DNA of 64,000 bases. Source: Corythucha ciliata. Its lineage: Eukaryota; Arthropoda; Insecta; Hemiptera; Tingidae. Below are positions 44,341 to 56,000 of the stretch, piece by piece (position 1 is the stretch's first letter; the number at the start of each line of letters is the position of its first letter). The notes under the pieces were generated by a model, which ran no database searches, was not told the origin of the DNA, and saw only the letters and a list, made by a program, of their open reading frames with translations. The stretch covers positions 3,077,009 to 3,141,008 of the forward strand of contig CM075938.1 of the NCBI GenBank assembly GCA_038030265.1. The letters are read 5' to 3'. The translations under genes were made by a program, and so were the position numbers.

Positions 44341-44600
44341 TGACGAGGACAAGAGAGGACACCGAACAGCATAAAGGCGGCTCCACACATGCGGTGTGGA
44401 GGGGTGCTCGCGGTATACTTGGCGAATGCCGAATACTCGTGCTCGGGGATGTTCCGGCCAGTGTCGGTTTTTTGCCCTCTTTCAAAGGAGACTGTAGCGA
44501 TGCGCCGCGGAACGAACACCGAATGTGCGGATCAACGAGCTTGCCCCACTCGCCGATTACCTAGACGCGAGTAGCTCGGCATTCGCCGAGCTACGTCACG
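44341..44600. other. GC-rich segment with a perfect hairpin
   Basis: Higher GC than its surroundings. At 44571-44594 a perfect 10-bp stem with a 4-base loop (GTAGCTCGGC, ATTC, GCCGAGCTAC) occurs, and GGCGAATGCCGAATACTCG earlier in the segment (44424 onward) shares its GGCGAATGCCGA words. It looks like a non-coding mobile element with subterminal inverted motifs, but limits are not defined. Confidence 0.45.
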
Positions 44601-46873
44601 ATAAATGAGTCCCTCCGGATTTTGCTCGGATCCAACCGTGGAATAACCACATCCTGTGCAAGCCGCGCAGTAATTATGCTTAAGACGATTCGATAATTAA
44701 AAAAAAAATTGTTAAATGGTTTCGGTGTTTTTATGGGAGGGGATAGGGGAGGGTAATCATATTGCGGAAAAAAAAGCGACTCAAATTGCAGTACAGAAAT
44801 GGAGAGGACAAATGAAGACAGAAATGGATGGACGTCAACGAAAAGTCGCAATAAGGAATTTCAGGGCAACGCTTTTGTTTAAATACCTTTTTATGGAGTC
44901 ATAATGACGTTAATTGACTTCCAAGATTATAGTGGCAAAAAACTTGTTTTTATTAACCACTTTGATGAAAAATGTCAAAGAAATAGAAGTATAAACCACA
45001 AAGTAAATATTATTAACAATAATAAAAAGGGTTGAAAAAAAAAAAAAATGTTGCATGCAGCTCCCGGCGTAATTTTGAAGCCTTTTAGCTTCTCCTGCCG
45101 TCATTTTCGAATTATATTCGCTCCGTTAATGTGTACATCAAACTAAAATAATAGTGGCGCGATTGATGAACGCTTTTCTTTGTCAACAATTTAATCTTGA
45201 AGAGACAGTTGGGGGGGGGGGAGAGGGGGTTGTTAGTGAGTTGTGAGAGAGAAAGACAATCAGAGTAGGCGTGTATCAAAGGGAACACCCACACGTACCT
45301 AAAATGAGACGTTAAACCTTCTAATAATTTTCCATCTCTTGTTAATAGTCAATGAACTGAGCCAAAGGATTCCAAAGGTTATTATTGAGCTCGGTTTGGT
45401 CGTCTTTACTGATTTAGTTTGTGAAATTGTAATAATTGTATTGTAAAAAAAAAGGTGGGAAAGTCCCCGCAGACATTTTAATTAACGGAAATAATGAACG
45501 ACGCACAGTCAAGGTGGACATGAGTGAACTCCAGCTCATTTATTTTTATACTTTCTTAGGAAAAAATATTAAGGAAAACGCAGAAAATGTAGAAACGTCT
45601 CACCTTCTTCCTGCGGATCGTCAGCCAGGTTGTACAGCTATTTCTGAATGCGTGGGCAAAACTGCAGATTATTCTGATAAAAACACTTGTTGATTCTAAT
45701 GCTTTGTCGTGCTAAGAAAACGTGCACCGTCACGCCGTTAACCAGGACAAAAGTGTTCGTAAACTAACGAATATTATCCCGGTCCACGTCAACATACCCT
45801 CGGTAATAATTGAGTGCACTTCCGTCCGAACAAGAAAAACCGGCTGTTTCCGTCATCAACTCACCGGGTGAGGGGGCGCGGGAAAAAGTTGTGAATTGAA
45901 ACTGCGTTAGGGTCGAGAGGTCGCAGATGAATGAAAACCAGGGATGGAAAAGCATGAGTAAATTTCGGGGGGAGAGAGAGAGAAAGAGACAAGGAGAGGT
46001 TTTGTTGAATGAAAGTTATGACGTCAGAAAGATCTACGCACCCCCTCGAAACATGACGGTAGACCTCTGTAGAGGTGGGGTAGATGAACTAAAATTGAGG
46101 TGGGTTCTGTGAAACAAGGGGTCGCGGCGGGAGGTGACTCAGAGGGATGAATGAAAAGGACTCTCGTCCCCCCAACGTCGGGGGTGGTTTTTAGAGGTGT
46201 ATTGGTGCGGGTGGGGGGTAGGGGGGAGGGACTATTGGTTGCGTCACTGCTGCTTACCACTTTTCCACACCCGCTATTCACCCTCTTCACCATTGTCGCA
46301 ACAGGCTGTATAGCCTCCACCCTTACCACACCGCCAACAACACCCAAGCCAACGGCCCGGGAAAATTTCTGGGTCCTGGGTTACTCTGTCGTTCTACTAG
46401 CTTCGCCCACGCTGCGATGTTGATGAACTTTCGGCCCAATCATTTATTTATATATTTTTTTTATCTTTGATTCGGGCTTAACGTATTTTTTCCCGAATCA
46501 TTTTTTTTTTGTTGCTGTTATTCTTCATTTATTTGATCGCATTCTAAGAAAAACTCCCAATCGAGGCTTATTTCCGTGGGTATTTATTTTTCAGCCTTTA
46601 TTGGTTTAGGACTCGACAACCCACGTCAATATTGTAGATGCTTACACCCAATAAGGCCTTATATTTCGTTATGAAAATGTTATTATAGCAAGAGGAATTC
46701 TCTGTAACACTGTAACAATCATTATACGCGTTTAGTTTCAGAAATAAACTTTTTTTTTTCATTTGACTGGACTAAATCTTGTCATTTTAATACTATTCTC
46801 ATCTAAAGTTGATACAAAGAATGAGTCACACAACGAACTCCGCTTCGTTCAATGACTCGTCCAGATTCGATTC
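44601..46873. other. Non-coding stretch up to the assembly gap
   Basis: No gene, tandem array or transposon domain seen. GA-rich microsatellite-like sequence occurs at 45970-45995. Confidence 0.5.
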
Positions 46874-47373
46874 NNNNNNNNNNNNNNNNNNNNNNNNNNN
46901 NNNNNNNNNNNNNNNNNNNNNNNNNNNNNNNNNNNNNNNNNNNNNNNNNNNNNNNNNNNNNNNNNNNNNNNNNNNNNNNNNNNNNNNNNNNNNNNNNNNN
47001 NNNNNNNNNNNNNNNNNNNNNNNNNNNNNNNNNNNNNNNNNNNNNNNNNNNNNNNNNNNNNNNNNNNNNNNNNNNNNNNNNNNNNNNNNNNNNNNNNNNN
47101 NNNNNNNNNNNNNNNNNNNNNNNNNNNNNNNNNNNNNNNNNNNNNNNNNNNNNNNNNNNNNNNNNNNNNNNNNNNNNNNNNNNNNNNNNNNNNNNNNNNN
47201 NNNNNNNNNNNNNNNNNNNNNNNNNNNNNNNNNNNNNNNNNNNNNNNNNNNNNNNNNNNNNNNNNNNNNNNNNNNNNNNNNNNNNNNNNNNNNNNNNNNN
47301 NNNNNNNNNNNNNNNNNNNNNNNNNNNNNNNNNNNNNNNNNNNNNNNNNNNNNNNNNNNNNNNNNNNNNNNNN
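46874..47373. other. Assembly gap, exactly 500 N
   Basis: A run of 500 undetermined bases, a round number that indicates a placeholder of unknown true length. Any reading frame crossing it is meaningless. Confidence 0.99.
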
Positions 47374-47689
47374 AAATAAATAAATAATTATTATTTTTTC
47401 ACTACAGGTATATTGAAGTTTCGCTTTAAAGAAGATAACAGAAATACAAAATTAGAGAGGCAAAATAAACTAGATTGGACTGAGTTTTTACTATTTCTCA
47501 CTAATTTCAAGTAATAAGCGAGAACGGTTGGTCCCTTCTCATCACCACCATTCTCCCCTGTCGTTTCAAATTTGAATTCCACAAGAAAAATCCAACGAAA
47601 CGGGTCCTAATGGCTGAGATTTACCTGAAAAGTTGAGCTCAAAGCAGAGGGGGAAACAAGATATTCTTCATGTTTTCATTCATGAGGTA

Positions 47690-48114
47690 GAAAACTCCAC
47701 ATCTCGCGCCATTTACATGTTTTTCACCTGCACCTTGCTTTGTAGCGAAAATTAAATTATGTAGCGCTCATTTTGGAGTAGGATCAAGGTGCTCTTTCAA
47801 AATCATTATTATTCCCTTGTAGGATTTCGTGGAGGGCTTCTCAGGAGCAACGAGATCGACCAACAACTGGAAATGCTTGGGAGCTAAACAATTAATTAGT
47901 ACTTGAACGCGTTTTTTATCCATTCCGTCTTCGTCTCCGTTCAAGTCAGCGAGATCGAAATAATTGTCCAGACGTTGTATGTAGGCGCTGAAAGTCTCTG
48001 CATCTTCATCGAATGGTTCCAGCCTTATGGGAACCGTGGTCGATAGTCTGTAGAGACGTGTTGCGATCGCAACATCGCTAATAACGCCGCGTTTTGTTCG
48101 TCCGATGTCGCCAT
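47690..48114 (-). pseudogene. Gypsy gag N-terminal fragment
   Basis: From an ATG at 48114 the minus strand encodes MATSDEQNAALLAMLRSQH, then a frame change near 48040, then VPIRLEPFDEDAETFSAYIQ, RLDNYFDLADLNGDEDGMDK, KRVQVLINCLAPKHFQLLVD, and LVAPEKPSTKSYKG. This pattern (EPFD, YIQRLDNYF, LVAPEKP) is the gag N-terminus of a common gypsy lineage with K02A2.6-like polyproteins. A stop follows at the DPTPK position, with further gag-like codons (FATKQGAGEK) beyond it. No pol is present, so it is an isolated fragment of a third gypsy lineage in the window. Confidence 0.8.
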
Positions 48115-48404
48115 TGAAATATTCAAATAGTCATAATCAATTTCCAAATATGAACTGATTTATTTATAATTAAACAATTAGGAATTAATTGTGGAAGAGA
48201 CATATGGAGAAGAAGTGAAGGGGATTATAACGATGTATGAAGGATTATAACACTGTGAAACGTGTCGTATTTTAGTCCAGAAAACCGCAAAATTGGCTTC
48301 ATAACTGATTACTAATTCCCCTCAAAAAACTGATACCTGGCCACAGAAACTCTCGATTATGTTACCAGAAACGATCTGGCAAACTAAGTTTTGCCTCCAT
48401 AAAC

Positions 48405-49320
48405 TGCGAATTGGTGTTTTTTCAATTTTAGCTCCGAATGAGGGCTTTTTCTCAATTTTAGCAGCCACGAAGTGTTTCTTTTTTGAATTTTGCCGAAAAT
48501 AGCGTTTTTTTTTTTCTTCACTTTATCCACGAATAAGCGCTCTATATCTCAATGAATTTGCTCCTTTACTTAATTTAAGTCTCGAAGTTAAATTGCTTTC
48601 GCAAGACGTGGATAGACGCGAATGAACGCATATTCTCAATTTTAGGCGTGAATTGGGACACTTTATTAATTTCATCCACGTGAATTCGCGATTTTTATAA
48701 ATTTCAGACGCAAATTATCATTTTTCCTGCATATTTTAGCCGGGAATTCGGTATTTTTTTTTTTTTTACCCACTTGTAGCCGTGAGCTAACGAAAAGTAG
48801 ACCTATTTCTCAGTTATTGCCACAAATAAGGAGATTTTCTCAACTACATCCACGAATTAACGCTTTTTCTCAGTTTTAGACAAGAAATAGCACCTTTTCT
48901 CAATTTCAGCCGTGAATTCACGTATTTCTCTATTTTACCTATGAATTATCTATTACTTCTACTCTATTCAGTGCCGAATAACCACTTTTTCTACATTTTT
49001 AACGCAAATTAGAACTTTTAATAAACTATATCTTGAATTTAGGGGTTTCTCCCAATTAAATAGCACGTTTTCTCAATTTTAGCAGCCAATTCTCCACTTT
49101 TTCACTTTTAGTCCCAAATACGCGTTTTTTTACATCAATTTTAGACGCAAATTAGACCTTTTTTTTTTTTTTAACTTTATCAATGTGAAATAGCGCTTTT
49201 ACCCAATTTTATAGGCACTAAACAGCACCTTTTCTCAAATGTTTTCCGTGAATTGGCGCTTTTTCTCAATTTCAGTCGTGAATTGAGCGTATTAATTTTT
49301 AGATTTAGCTGTGAATTTGT
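48405..49320 (+). repeat. 30-bp-type satellite block (plus orientation)
   Basis: About 0.9 kb of diverged units with GAATTAGCG and CTCAATTTTAGC cores and several T runs. Confidence 0.75.
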
Positions 49321-49381
49321 ATTTTTTCTCCCTCTTAAGGGGGATTTGTACATGTGTTTCCTCGACCCCCCTCCAATCGTA

Positions 49382-50771
49382 CCTCGCCTACTCCGCGTTA
49401 CGTAAATTATCGCCGCATTTCATTTCTTTCATTAATTTTAAGCTGAACAGTAAAAAAACACCAAACAGAGCAGTCAAAACAGCGACAATAATAATAAAAT
49501 ATAAACAAAGAACCACAGAGTATATAAATAAGGTATGATGACAGTCAGATATTAGGATTATCACAATAACTGATAATTTTTTCCTTAAAAGAGTTGAAAG
49601 GATCGGAGAAGGTATCACAGCTCAGGGGTATAGAATTGGCCAATGAAGCAAAACGAGACAGCGTATAATGCCTACCGTAATTGGTGCGGAACTGTGCAAC
49701 ATTGAATGTAGCACCCGTCAGTCTCTGACATCGCTGTGGAACTCTCAGAGCTAGACCAAAAAAGACTTCAGGACAGGAAATGTGGGAGTTGAGGACCTTC
49801 CAGACAAATAACAGGCTTGAATCTGTTTGTCTATCCGCTAAAGATTGTAAGTCAGTGGCACGAAGTCTCTCACCTCACGATAAAACTCCCGAAACCCCAA
49901 ATTTGAAAGATAGCTACCTGGTAGCCCTACGCTGGACCGACTCCGAACCAATGACTGATACAGCAATTTCACGGCAAACGGATTCCCAAAATCCGCCGTA
50001 AAGCGCTTGTTAAAGCCTAAATTCCTCAAAGCCTTATTCCTAATTTCATAAATATGATTCCTAAAATTACCTTTGCTATTAAATATCACGCCCAAATCAG
50101 TGATCTCATTCACCTCCTCAACACGCTGGCCACTCAGATAGTACGACCGTGAGTCAAAGTCCATAGGTCTATTGGACATACTAAACTTAATAAACTTATA
50201 TTTCGTCAGATTAATGCCTAAATCATTTACGCTACACCAGGACGCAAAGAAAACAAGATCTTGTTGAACCTGCTTACATTAATAATACAGCTTAAGGTCA
50301 TCCGCCAGCAACGAGAATGAGGAATAGCGAAAGACGGTCGAATCGTCATTAAAGAACAATAAAAAAAGGATTGGTCCCAGATGAGATCCCTTAGGTACTC
50401 CGGACAAGATAGTAGAATCAGATGCCATTTTCGCCAAATACAGAGGCAAATTCCAGATCTGAATCAAGAATCATATCCCCATGTATAATTTCATGAGGCA
50501 TACTCCTGCTTTTGCGTTTACTATTAACAAAAGACCAAAAGAATTTAACATCTTCACACACGATCTTATATTTTCATATTTCACCCCTAAAATAACTGTA
50601 AAACGCCCGTAAACTATTACCTTGAAATTTCACACTCTTTCGACGACTCACTTAGGAAAGCAAGATCGCACGGTTGTGCTGACTTTCCTGGATATTTAAA
50701 ATGAGACTTTGAAAGCCAGGATTGGTGCAGAAATACGGCGATAATTCACGTAAAGCGGAGTAGGCGCGAGG
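49382..50771. mobile_element. Inverted-repeat-bounded segment holding a LINE fragment
   Basis: The left end 49382-49421 (CCTCGCCTACTCCGCGTTAC, then GTAAATTATCGCCGCATTTC) is the inverse of 50730-50771 (GAAATACGGCGATAATTCAC, then GTAAAGCGGAGTAGGCG, GAGG), with a few mismatches. Between them lies a minus-strand LINE fragment. Either a LINE inserted into a TIR element, or a DNA element carries LINE sequence. No target duplication could be confirmed. Confidence 0.6.
49545..50640 (-). pseudogene. LINE reverse transcriptase fragment
   Basis: A minus-strand jockey/CR1-like RT. Upstream (50470-50640) codons resemble the pre-RT FWSFVNSKRK region. At 50279-50467 is SGVPKGSHLGPILFLLF with the catalytic box ADDLKLYY. 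At 49838-50179 come VEEVNEITDLGVIFNSKGNF and LLYQSLVRS, and at 49552-49800 RVPQRCQRLTGATFNVAQF and TNYGRHYTLSRFASLANS, ending at the stop 49545-49547. Frame changes occur between segments. It differs in sequence from the 4.4-kb LINE but is the same general type. It lacks the 5' endonuclease. Confidence 0.82.
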
Positions 50772-50814
50772 TTAGGCCTCGGGAAACCGCGTATGCGTGA
50801 AACGAGCCTATATT

Positions 50815-51099
50815 AACACTTTAACTCGATTTTAGCTGCAAATTTTAGCTTTTTATCAGTTTTGTTCCGAATTAGTGGCGCTGTTCCTCAATTTTTTATA
50901 GCACCTTTTGTCAATGTCATCTGCGAATTGGTGTAGGCTGTGATTTAGCGTATTTAACTATTTTTTAGCCATGAATTCGCGATTTTTTTCACTTTTAGTC
51001 CCGAATTAGCACATTTTTTTTTTCAATTTGAGCCCTGAATGAGAGCTTTTTCTCAATTTTAGTTGCGAATGAGCGCTTTTTTAGCAACAAATTAGCGCT
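50815..51099 (+). repeat. 30-bp-type satellite block (plus), left flank of BEL
   Basis: Units ending ACAAATTAGCGCT at 51099, where the BEL 3' LTR begins. The last five bases GCGCT are repeated at 57081-57085. Confidence 0.75.
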
Positions 51100-51368
51100 T
51101 GATGCGGTTCCGAGGGCTTTAGTTAATTCTTCGGCTCCCCGTCGTCCGGTCTTAGGGCTGGCAAAAATCTTTGAACCATTGAGGTGAACGAATTTAGTAT
51201 TTATTATTAGAAAGTATTTAAGACACAAAAGGAACTGGAAGAGAGCACAGTTTTTCCACGAGCGATCGAGCGAGAGAGAGAATCAGGAAGGTAACAATGT
51301 TGGGGTTAGGCGTAAAAGCGCCAAGAGCAAGAGCTCGAACAGCTCAGGAGCTCGAGTAAGACTTAACA
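51100..51368 (-). repeat. BEL 3' LTR
   Basis: 269 bp, starting TGTTAAGTCTTACTCGAGC and ending CGGAACCGCATCA on the minus strand (TG...CA). Differs from the 5' LTR at one position (GGGCTGGC against GGGCTGGT near 51161). It contains AATAAA on the minus strand, a possible polyadenylation signal. Confidence 0.95.
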
Positions 51369-51490
51369 TTCCGCGCCCGTTGAAGTGACTTCAAAATAAA
51401 CAGAAATAATAACATACATAAATGAAATCACAAACGATCAACACTGATAAATGAGGTGTTTGAACATGTAAATGGAAGGGATCTTTGATG

Positions 51491-51709
51491 CTAGCCTTGA
51501 AGATCCACATCGAGGTCGGGGTCTCGCGCTGCTAGTTCCGTCGGAAACGGGCACAATTTGACTATTGGCCGTTTCATTTGGCCACTGCTCGTACGCACCA
51601 ATGCCACTCGTGGTTTCTTGTCTGCGCCGTCTATGAGTTTTATGATTCGTCCCATCTTCCATTTTAGCGGTGGTAGGTCATCGTCTTTGATGAGGACGAC
51701 GGTGCCCAC
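51491..51709 (-). CDS. BEL polyprotein C-terminus (DUF5641-like)
   Basis: 72 codons with VGTVVLIKDDDLPPLKWKMG and RIIKLIDGADKKPRVALVRT, the conserved domain that closes BEL/Pao polyproteins after integrase. It is in a different frame from the integrase, so a frameshift lies near 51735. The end of the frame at 51491 is about 120 bp before the 3' LTR. Confidence 0.88.
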   Translation of the reverse strand: MGTVVLIKDDDLPPLKWKMGRIIKLIDGADKKPRVALVRTSSGQMKRPIVKLCPFPTELAARDPDLDVDLQG

Positions 51710-51736
51710 TGATGGAACTGGTTGCTCTTCTTTTCA

Positions 51737-53050
51737 CTACAGTCGCTTTTGAAGCGTGGCGAGGTACTCGCCGGACCACTTCCGCCAGAACTGCTGCTGC
51801 AGGCGCTGTATGATTTGCCACCGGTTCAGTAGCGTCAAACGTTCGTCAGCGTGGTCGGCGTCTGGCAAAGCAGTGAGGTTCCTGCCTGTCAGGAAATGTG
51901 AGGGGGACAGATAGGACAGGTCGTCGGTGGAGGAGGGTAGGGGAATTAAGGGACGGGAGTTAAGAACAGCCTCTATCTGAGTGAGCAATGTATACAATTC
52001 CTCGAAAGTCAGGGAAATGTCACCAATCGTTCTTTTTAAATGATTTTTTATGCACTTTACTTCGGACTCCCACAATCCACCAAAGTGGGGTGACCGGGGA
52101 GGGATGAATTTCCACTCAATATCTTGTGGTGCCAGAAATTCGTTGACTGATTTCTGGGTGGGGTTAGACTGTAGGACGGTGTGAATTTCGTCAAGTTTGT
52201 GCTTAGCCCCGACGAAGTTACGTCCATTATCACAAAAGATTACCTTGCAGAGTCCTCGACGTGCAACGAACCGTCTGAGCGCAGCGATGAATGCGTCCGA
52301 AGTCAATGATGTGACCAGTTCTAGATGGATGGCCTTTGTGCTGAGGCAAACAAAAACACTGATGTATGCCTTGTCCGTCGAGCTGTTTCTTCTTTTTGAT
52401 AATTTGATGTTGATGGGTCCAGCGAAATCTAATCCGATGGAATGGAAGGGTGCACTGGGTGTCACTCTTTCAACTGGTAAAGGGGCCATTATTTGACTCA
52501 GTGGCTTGGGTTTCATTTTGAAGCATTGCGAACAACGTTGAACAATGTGATTACACGCTGATTTCCCGTTTATGGGCCAATATCTCTGTCTGACGATCGA
52601 TAAGAGTGTGTTCGAACCCGGATGCGAATTTCGTTTGTGAAGGGATGCCAGCAAAAGCATGGTAAATTTGTGATTTTTTGGTAGAATGATTGGGTTTCGC
52701 TGGTCCATAGGTAAAGAGGCATGCTGTATCCGTCCTCCTACTCTTATTAGCCCGTCTTGATCGAGGAATGGGTGAAGTGGGAGCAGATTGCTGGTTTTGG
52801 AAAGAGGACGGTTGTTTTGTAGACAGCGCAATTCGTCCGGAAAGCATTCAATCTGCGCAGCTTTGATGCACAATTTTTCCGAGTTTCGAAGCTCAGACGC
52901 TGTTAAAAACGAAAATTGTCGATTATTCTTGAACTTACAGTTGTTGATAAATCGCAAGACGAAAGAGAAAACTCTGATCATTCGATCAAACGATGAATAC
53001 TTGTCAAAATCGATTGATGGTTGAGTTTGACTTGATGTTGCTTTTAGTGC
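51737..53050 (-). CDS. BEL/Pao integrase
   Basis: The open frame extends to 53197, but its first 50 codons overlap the gag-pol frame and are off-frame. The functional part starts near 53050. It has a zinc-binding region (LHKRNSHPGSNTLL, CSQCFKMKPKP) and the catalytic triad: D257 in GLDFAGPI, D323 in FCDNGRNF and E377 in HFGGLWESEVK, counted from 53197. The spacing of the last two is longer than in gypsy, as is usual in BEL/Pao. It ends in EYLATLQKRL near 51737. All catalytic residues are intact. Confidence 0.92.
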   Translation of the reverse strand, partial: ALKATSSQTQPSIDFDKYSSFDRMIRVFSFVLRFINNCKFKNNRQFSFLTASELRNSEKLCIKAAQIECFPDELRCLQNNRPLSKTSNLLPLHPFLDQDGLIRVGGRIQHASLPMDQRNPIILPKNHKFTMLLLASLHKRNSHPGSNTLLSIVRQRYWPINGKSACNHIVQRCSQCFKMKPKPLSQIMAPLPVERVTPSAPFHSIGLDFAGPINIKLSKRRNSSTDKAYISVFVCLSTKAIHLELVTSLTSDAFIAALRRFVARRGLCKVIFCDNGRNFVGAKHKLDEIHTVLQSNPTQKSVNEFLAPQDIEWKFIPPRSPHFGGLWESEVKCIKNHLKRTIGDISLTFEELYTLLTQIEAVLNSRPLIPLPSSTDDLSYLSPSHFLTGRNLTALPDADHADERLTLLNRWQIIQRLQQQFWRKWSGEYLATLQKRL

Positions 53051-56000
53051 ACACCTTCGTTCAGTATTTCTCCTGCTTCGATTGGCGTAGTCACTTCGGT
53101 CGAATTCCATTGGTTCAGCCAGTTTACGTCTGGGTCCAGTAACCATGCTGGACCATGCCACCAGAGTGATGAATTTTTCAAGGTAATTGGATCGCATCCC
53201 CTTGATACTAAATCTGCTGGATTATCAGCGGTTGGAACGTGACGCCAGCTGCAGTCCGATGTCACCCTCTGAATTGATGATACCCGATTGGCGACGAAGG
53301 TCTTCCAGAAAACTGATTCCTTAGACAGCCACGACAAAACGATTGTAGAATCGGTCCATAAAAAGGTTCTACTTACAGGAATTTTACAGGCCTTTACTAC
53401 CTTTGAGTAAAGCTGTGACAAAAGTAGAGCACCACAAAGTTCCAGTCTAGGTAGTGAGATCTGTTTGATAGGTGCAACTCGAGATTTCAATGTCATTAAG
53501 TGAGAGCTGGACTTGCCGTCATTATCTATCGATTTGATGTAAATGCAAGCTCCGTAGGCCTTGATTGAGGAGTCACAGAATCCGTGAATTTCGAATTTGA
53601 CGGGTTGACTAATACTCGATATACATCTCGGAATTTCAATTTCGTCGATGGCCTTCAAAGACAATCGTAATTCCTTCCACGACGCGAGGTTTTTGTGAGG
53701 CACTCGTTCGTCCCATCCGACTTGAAGGGCCCATAATAATACTTGAAGGAATGTTTTCGAGACGACAACGACAGGAGCAATCATTCCTAGGGGGTCGAAT
53801 AATTTGGAAATTTCAGAGAGAATACTTCTCTTAGTCTCTGGTGCATCAACTGGCAGTCGAATGAGATATTTGAAACTGTCGTCCAAGGGGTGCCAATAAA
53901 TTCCTAAAGTTTTAACCTTTACGTCTAAGCCATCTGTGATGTTGAACGCGAAATTTGCGTCATTTCGGTTATTTTCGAGCCCGTCAGTGAGACCAGGTAA
54001 ATTGGAGCACCATTTGCGAAGCTCGAAGCCTCCAGATTTGAACATTTCTGAAATTTGATGTTGCAGCGTGACTAACTCCAACTCTGACTCCGCGCCCGTT
54101 AGGAGATCATCCATATACAAATCTTCCTGACTCACAGCTGCAGCTAACGGAAAGTTTCCTTTTTCGTCGATGGCTAATTGATTGATAGTACGGGCGGCTA
54201 AGTAAGGAGCTGAGCTGGTTCCGTAGGTAACAGTGCGTAATTCATACTCCTTAACTTCTTGATCAGGCCTGTTACGCCAGAAAATTCTTTGGTATCTAGT
54301 CTGACCGGGTTCAACGAGGATTTGACGAAACATCATTTTGACGTCTGCAGTGAGTGCGTACTTGTGTTTTCGGAATCGCAACAATATGTCGTATAGCTCC
54401 TGTTGCACTCTGGGTCCGACATGCAGCACGTCATTTAGCGATTTCCCAGAGGAAGAGGACGCTGATCCATTGAAAACGACGCGTAACTTGGTGATCATGC
54501 TGTCCTCTTTTAGAACTCCATGATGAGGAAAGTAGAAATTCGACTCATCACCTTTGACGTCGGAGTTGACCTCTTTCATGTGACCCTCGGCAAGGTAATC
54601 ATCCAAAAAATCCGTGTATTTTTGGTAGTAGGGGGGGTTATTCATTAGTCTTTTTTCCAAACTGAGGAATCGTTTTAATGCCATTTGACGAGAATCACCA
54701 AGCACTGACGGTGATTGCTTGAATGGAAGATGAACGATGTATCGACCTTCCGCGTTACGAATGGTAGTTTTTTCGTAAATTTCCTCTGCGACTTTGTCGT
54801 CTGCTGAAGAGAGGGCTGTTTGATCTGACAACTCTTCGATCTCCCAGAATTTTTGTAATTGATTGTTTAATGTCTCAGATGAGTCATTCAGACACAGGAA
54901 ACATGATGACCGTTGATTTTGGTGGTCTGGTCGTGATGAGTATTTACCGGAGAGGATCCAGCCGAGATGAGTTTTTTGTAGTACTGGAAGACTGTCTCCT
55001 GTTCGAAACCTTCCATCCTGGAAAAGATCCAAAAATATTTCGGCGCCCAAAAGAAGATCGATTTTTCCTGTCATGAAGAAATTTGGATCGGCAAGATTGA
55101 GTGTTTTGAGTATGTTCCAAGCGTCGACGTTGAGCTGCTGAAGGGGAAGAGCTTCGGTAATTTTAGGCAAAAATAAAAAATTGAGATGTATTTTAAAATC
55201 GCTAAAACGAGACTTGATTGTTGCGCTTACGCAATGCTTGATTTGTGTGCCTGAAAGACCGATACCTCCGATGTTGAAATTTACTTTTTGTTTTGTGAGG
55301 CGCAATTGTTGAACTAAATTTTCAGACATGAAATTGTTTTGAGCACCACTGTCCAATCTACCGCGAGCAAGGATCGAAGAGCCGTTGGAAGCGTGAACAT
55401 CAACTAACGCTGTGGCAAAGAGAGTGTTTGTTTCCGTAATGCTATGAGAGCAAACAGTAGTTATTTCGTTATTTGAACCTTGGCCAAAATGAAGGAGGGT
55501 GTTATGCTTTTGCTTGCAAGTTTTGCAGAAATCGGTCGAAAGGCAGTCGCTGATTCTGTGGCTGGACCGCAGACAGTTAAAGCAGAGCTGGAGTGACTGA
55601 ACTTTTTTGCGACGGTCTTCAGGGCTCATTTTGATGAAAGAGGGGCACGAGTAGATCGAATGCTCCTTGGAGTTACAATGCGGACAGGCCATAGGGGACC
55701 GGGGGAACTGACTACTAGACGATGATGAGATTGATGGCGAGGAGCACGCCGTAAAAGTGCTGCAAGATTTGCCTAGGCTTTTTGACGTGAAGTCTGAGGA
55801 AGAATTTTCGTCATGACGTGAATTTGAAGCTTCTTGAACGCCTAGCCGATGGCTAATAAAGTCCTCGACACTTTTGAGAGTCGGCAACTGGTCGTCTGTC
55901 AACGAACTTTCCCAAAGTTTATAGGTTTCCGTGTCAAATTTAGAGGACAAAATATTGACAAGCAAATAGTCGGAACTATCGTTGTAGTAATTGAGGGACT

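Noticed and set aside
46809..47387. Long open frames across the N run
   Set aside because: They consist almost entirely of undetermined bases in a 500-N gap and have no meaning.
51100..51228. Small conserved protein (SPKTGRRGAEELTKALGTAS) found three times
   Set aside because: Its three occurrences coincide exactly with the three BEL LTR copies, so conservation reflects the LTR and not a gene.
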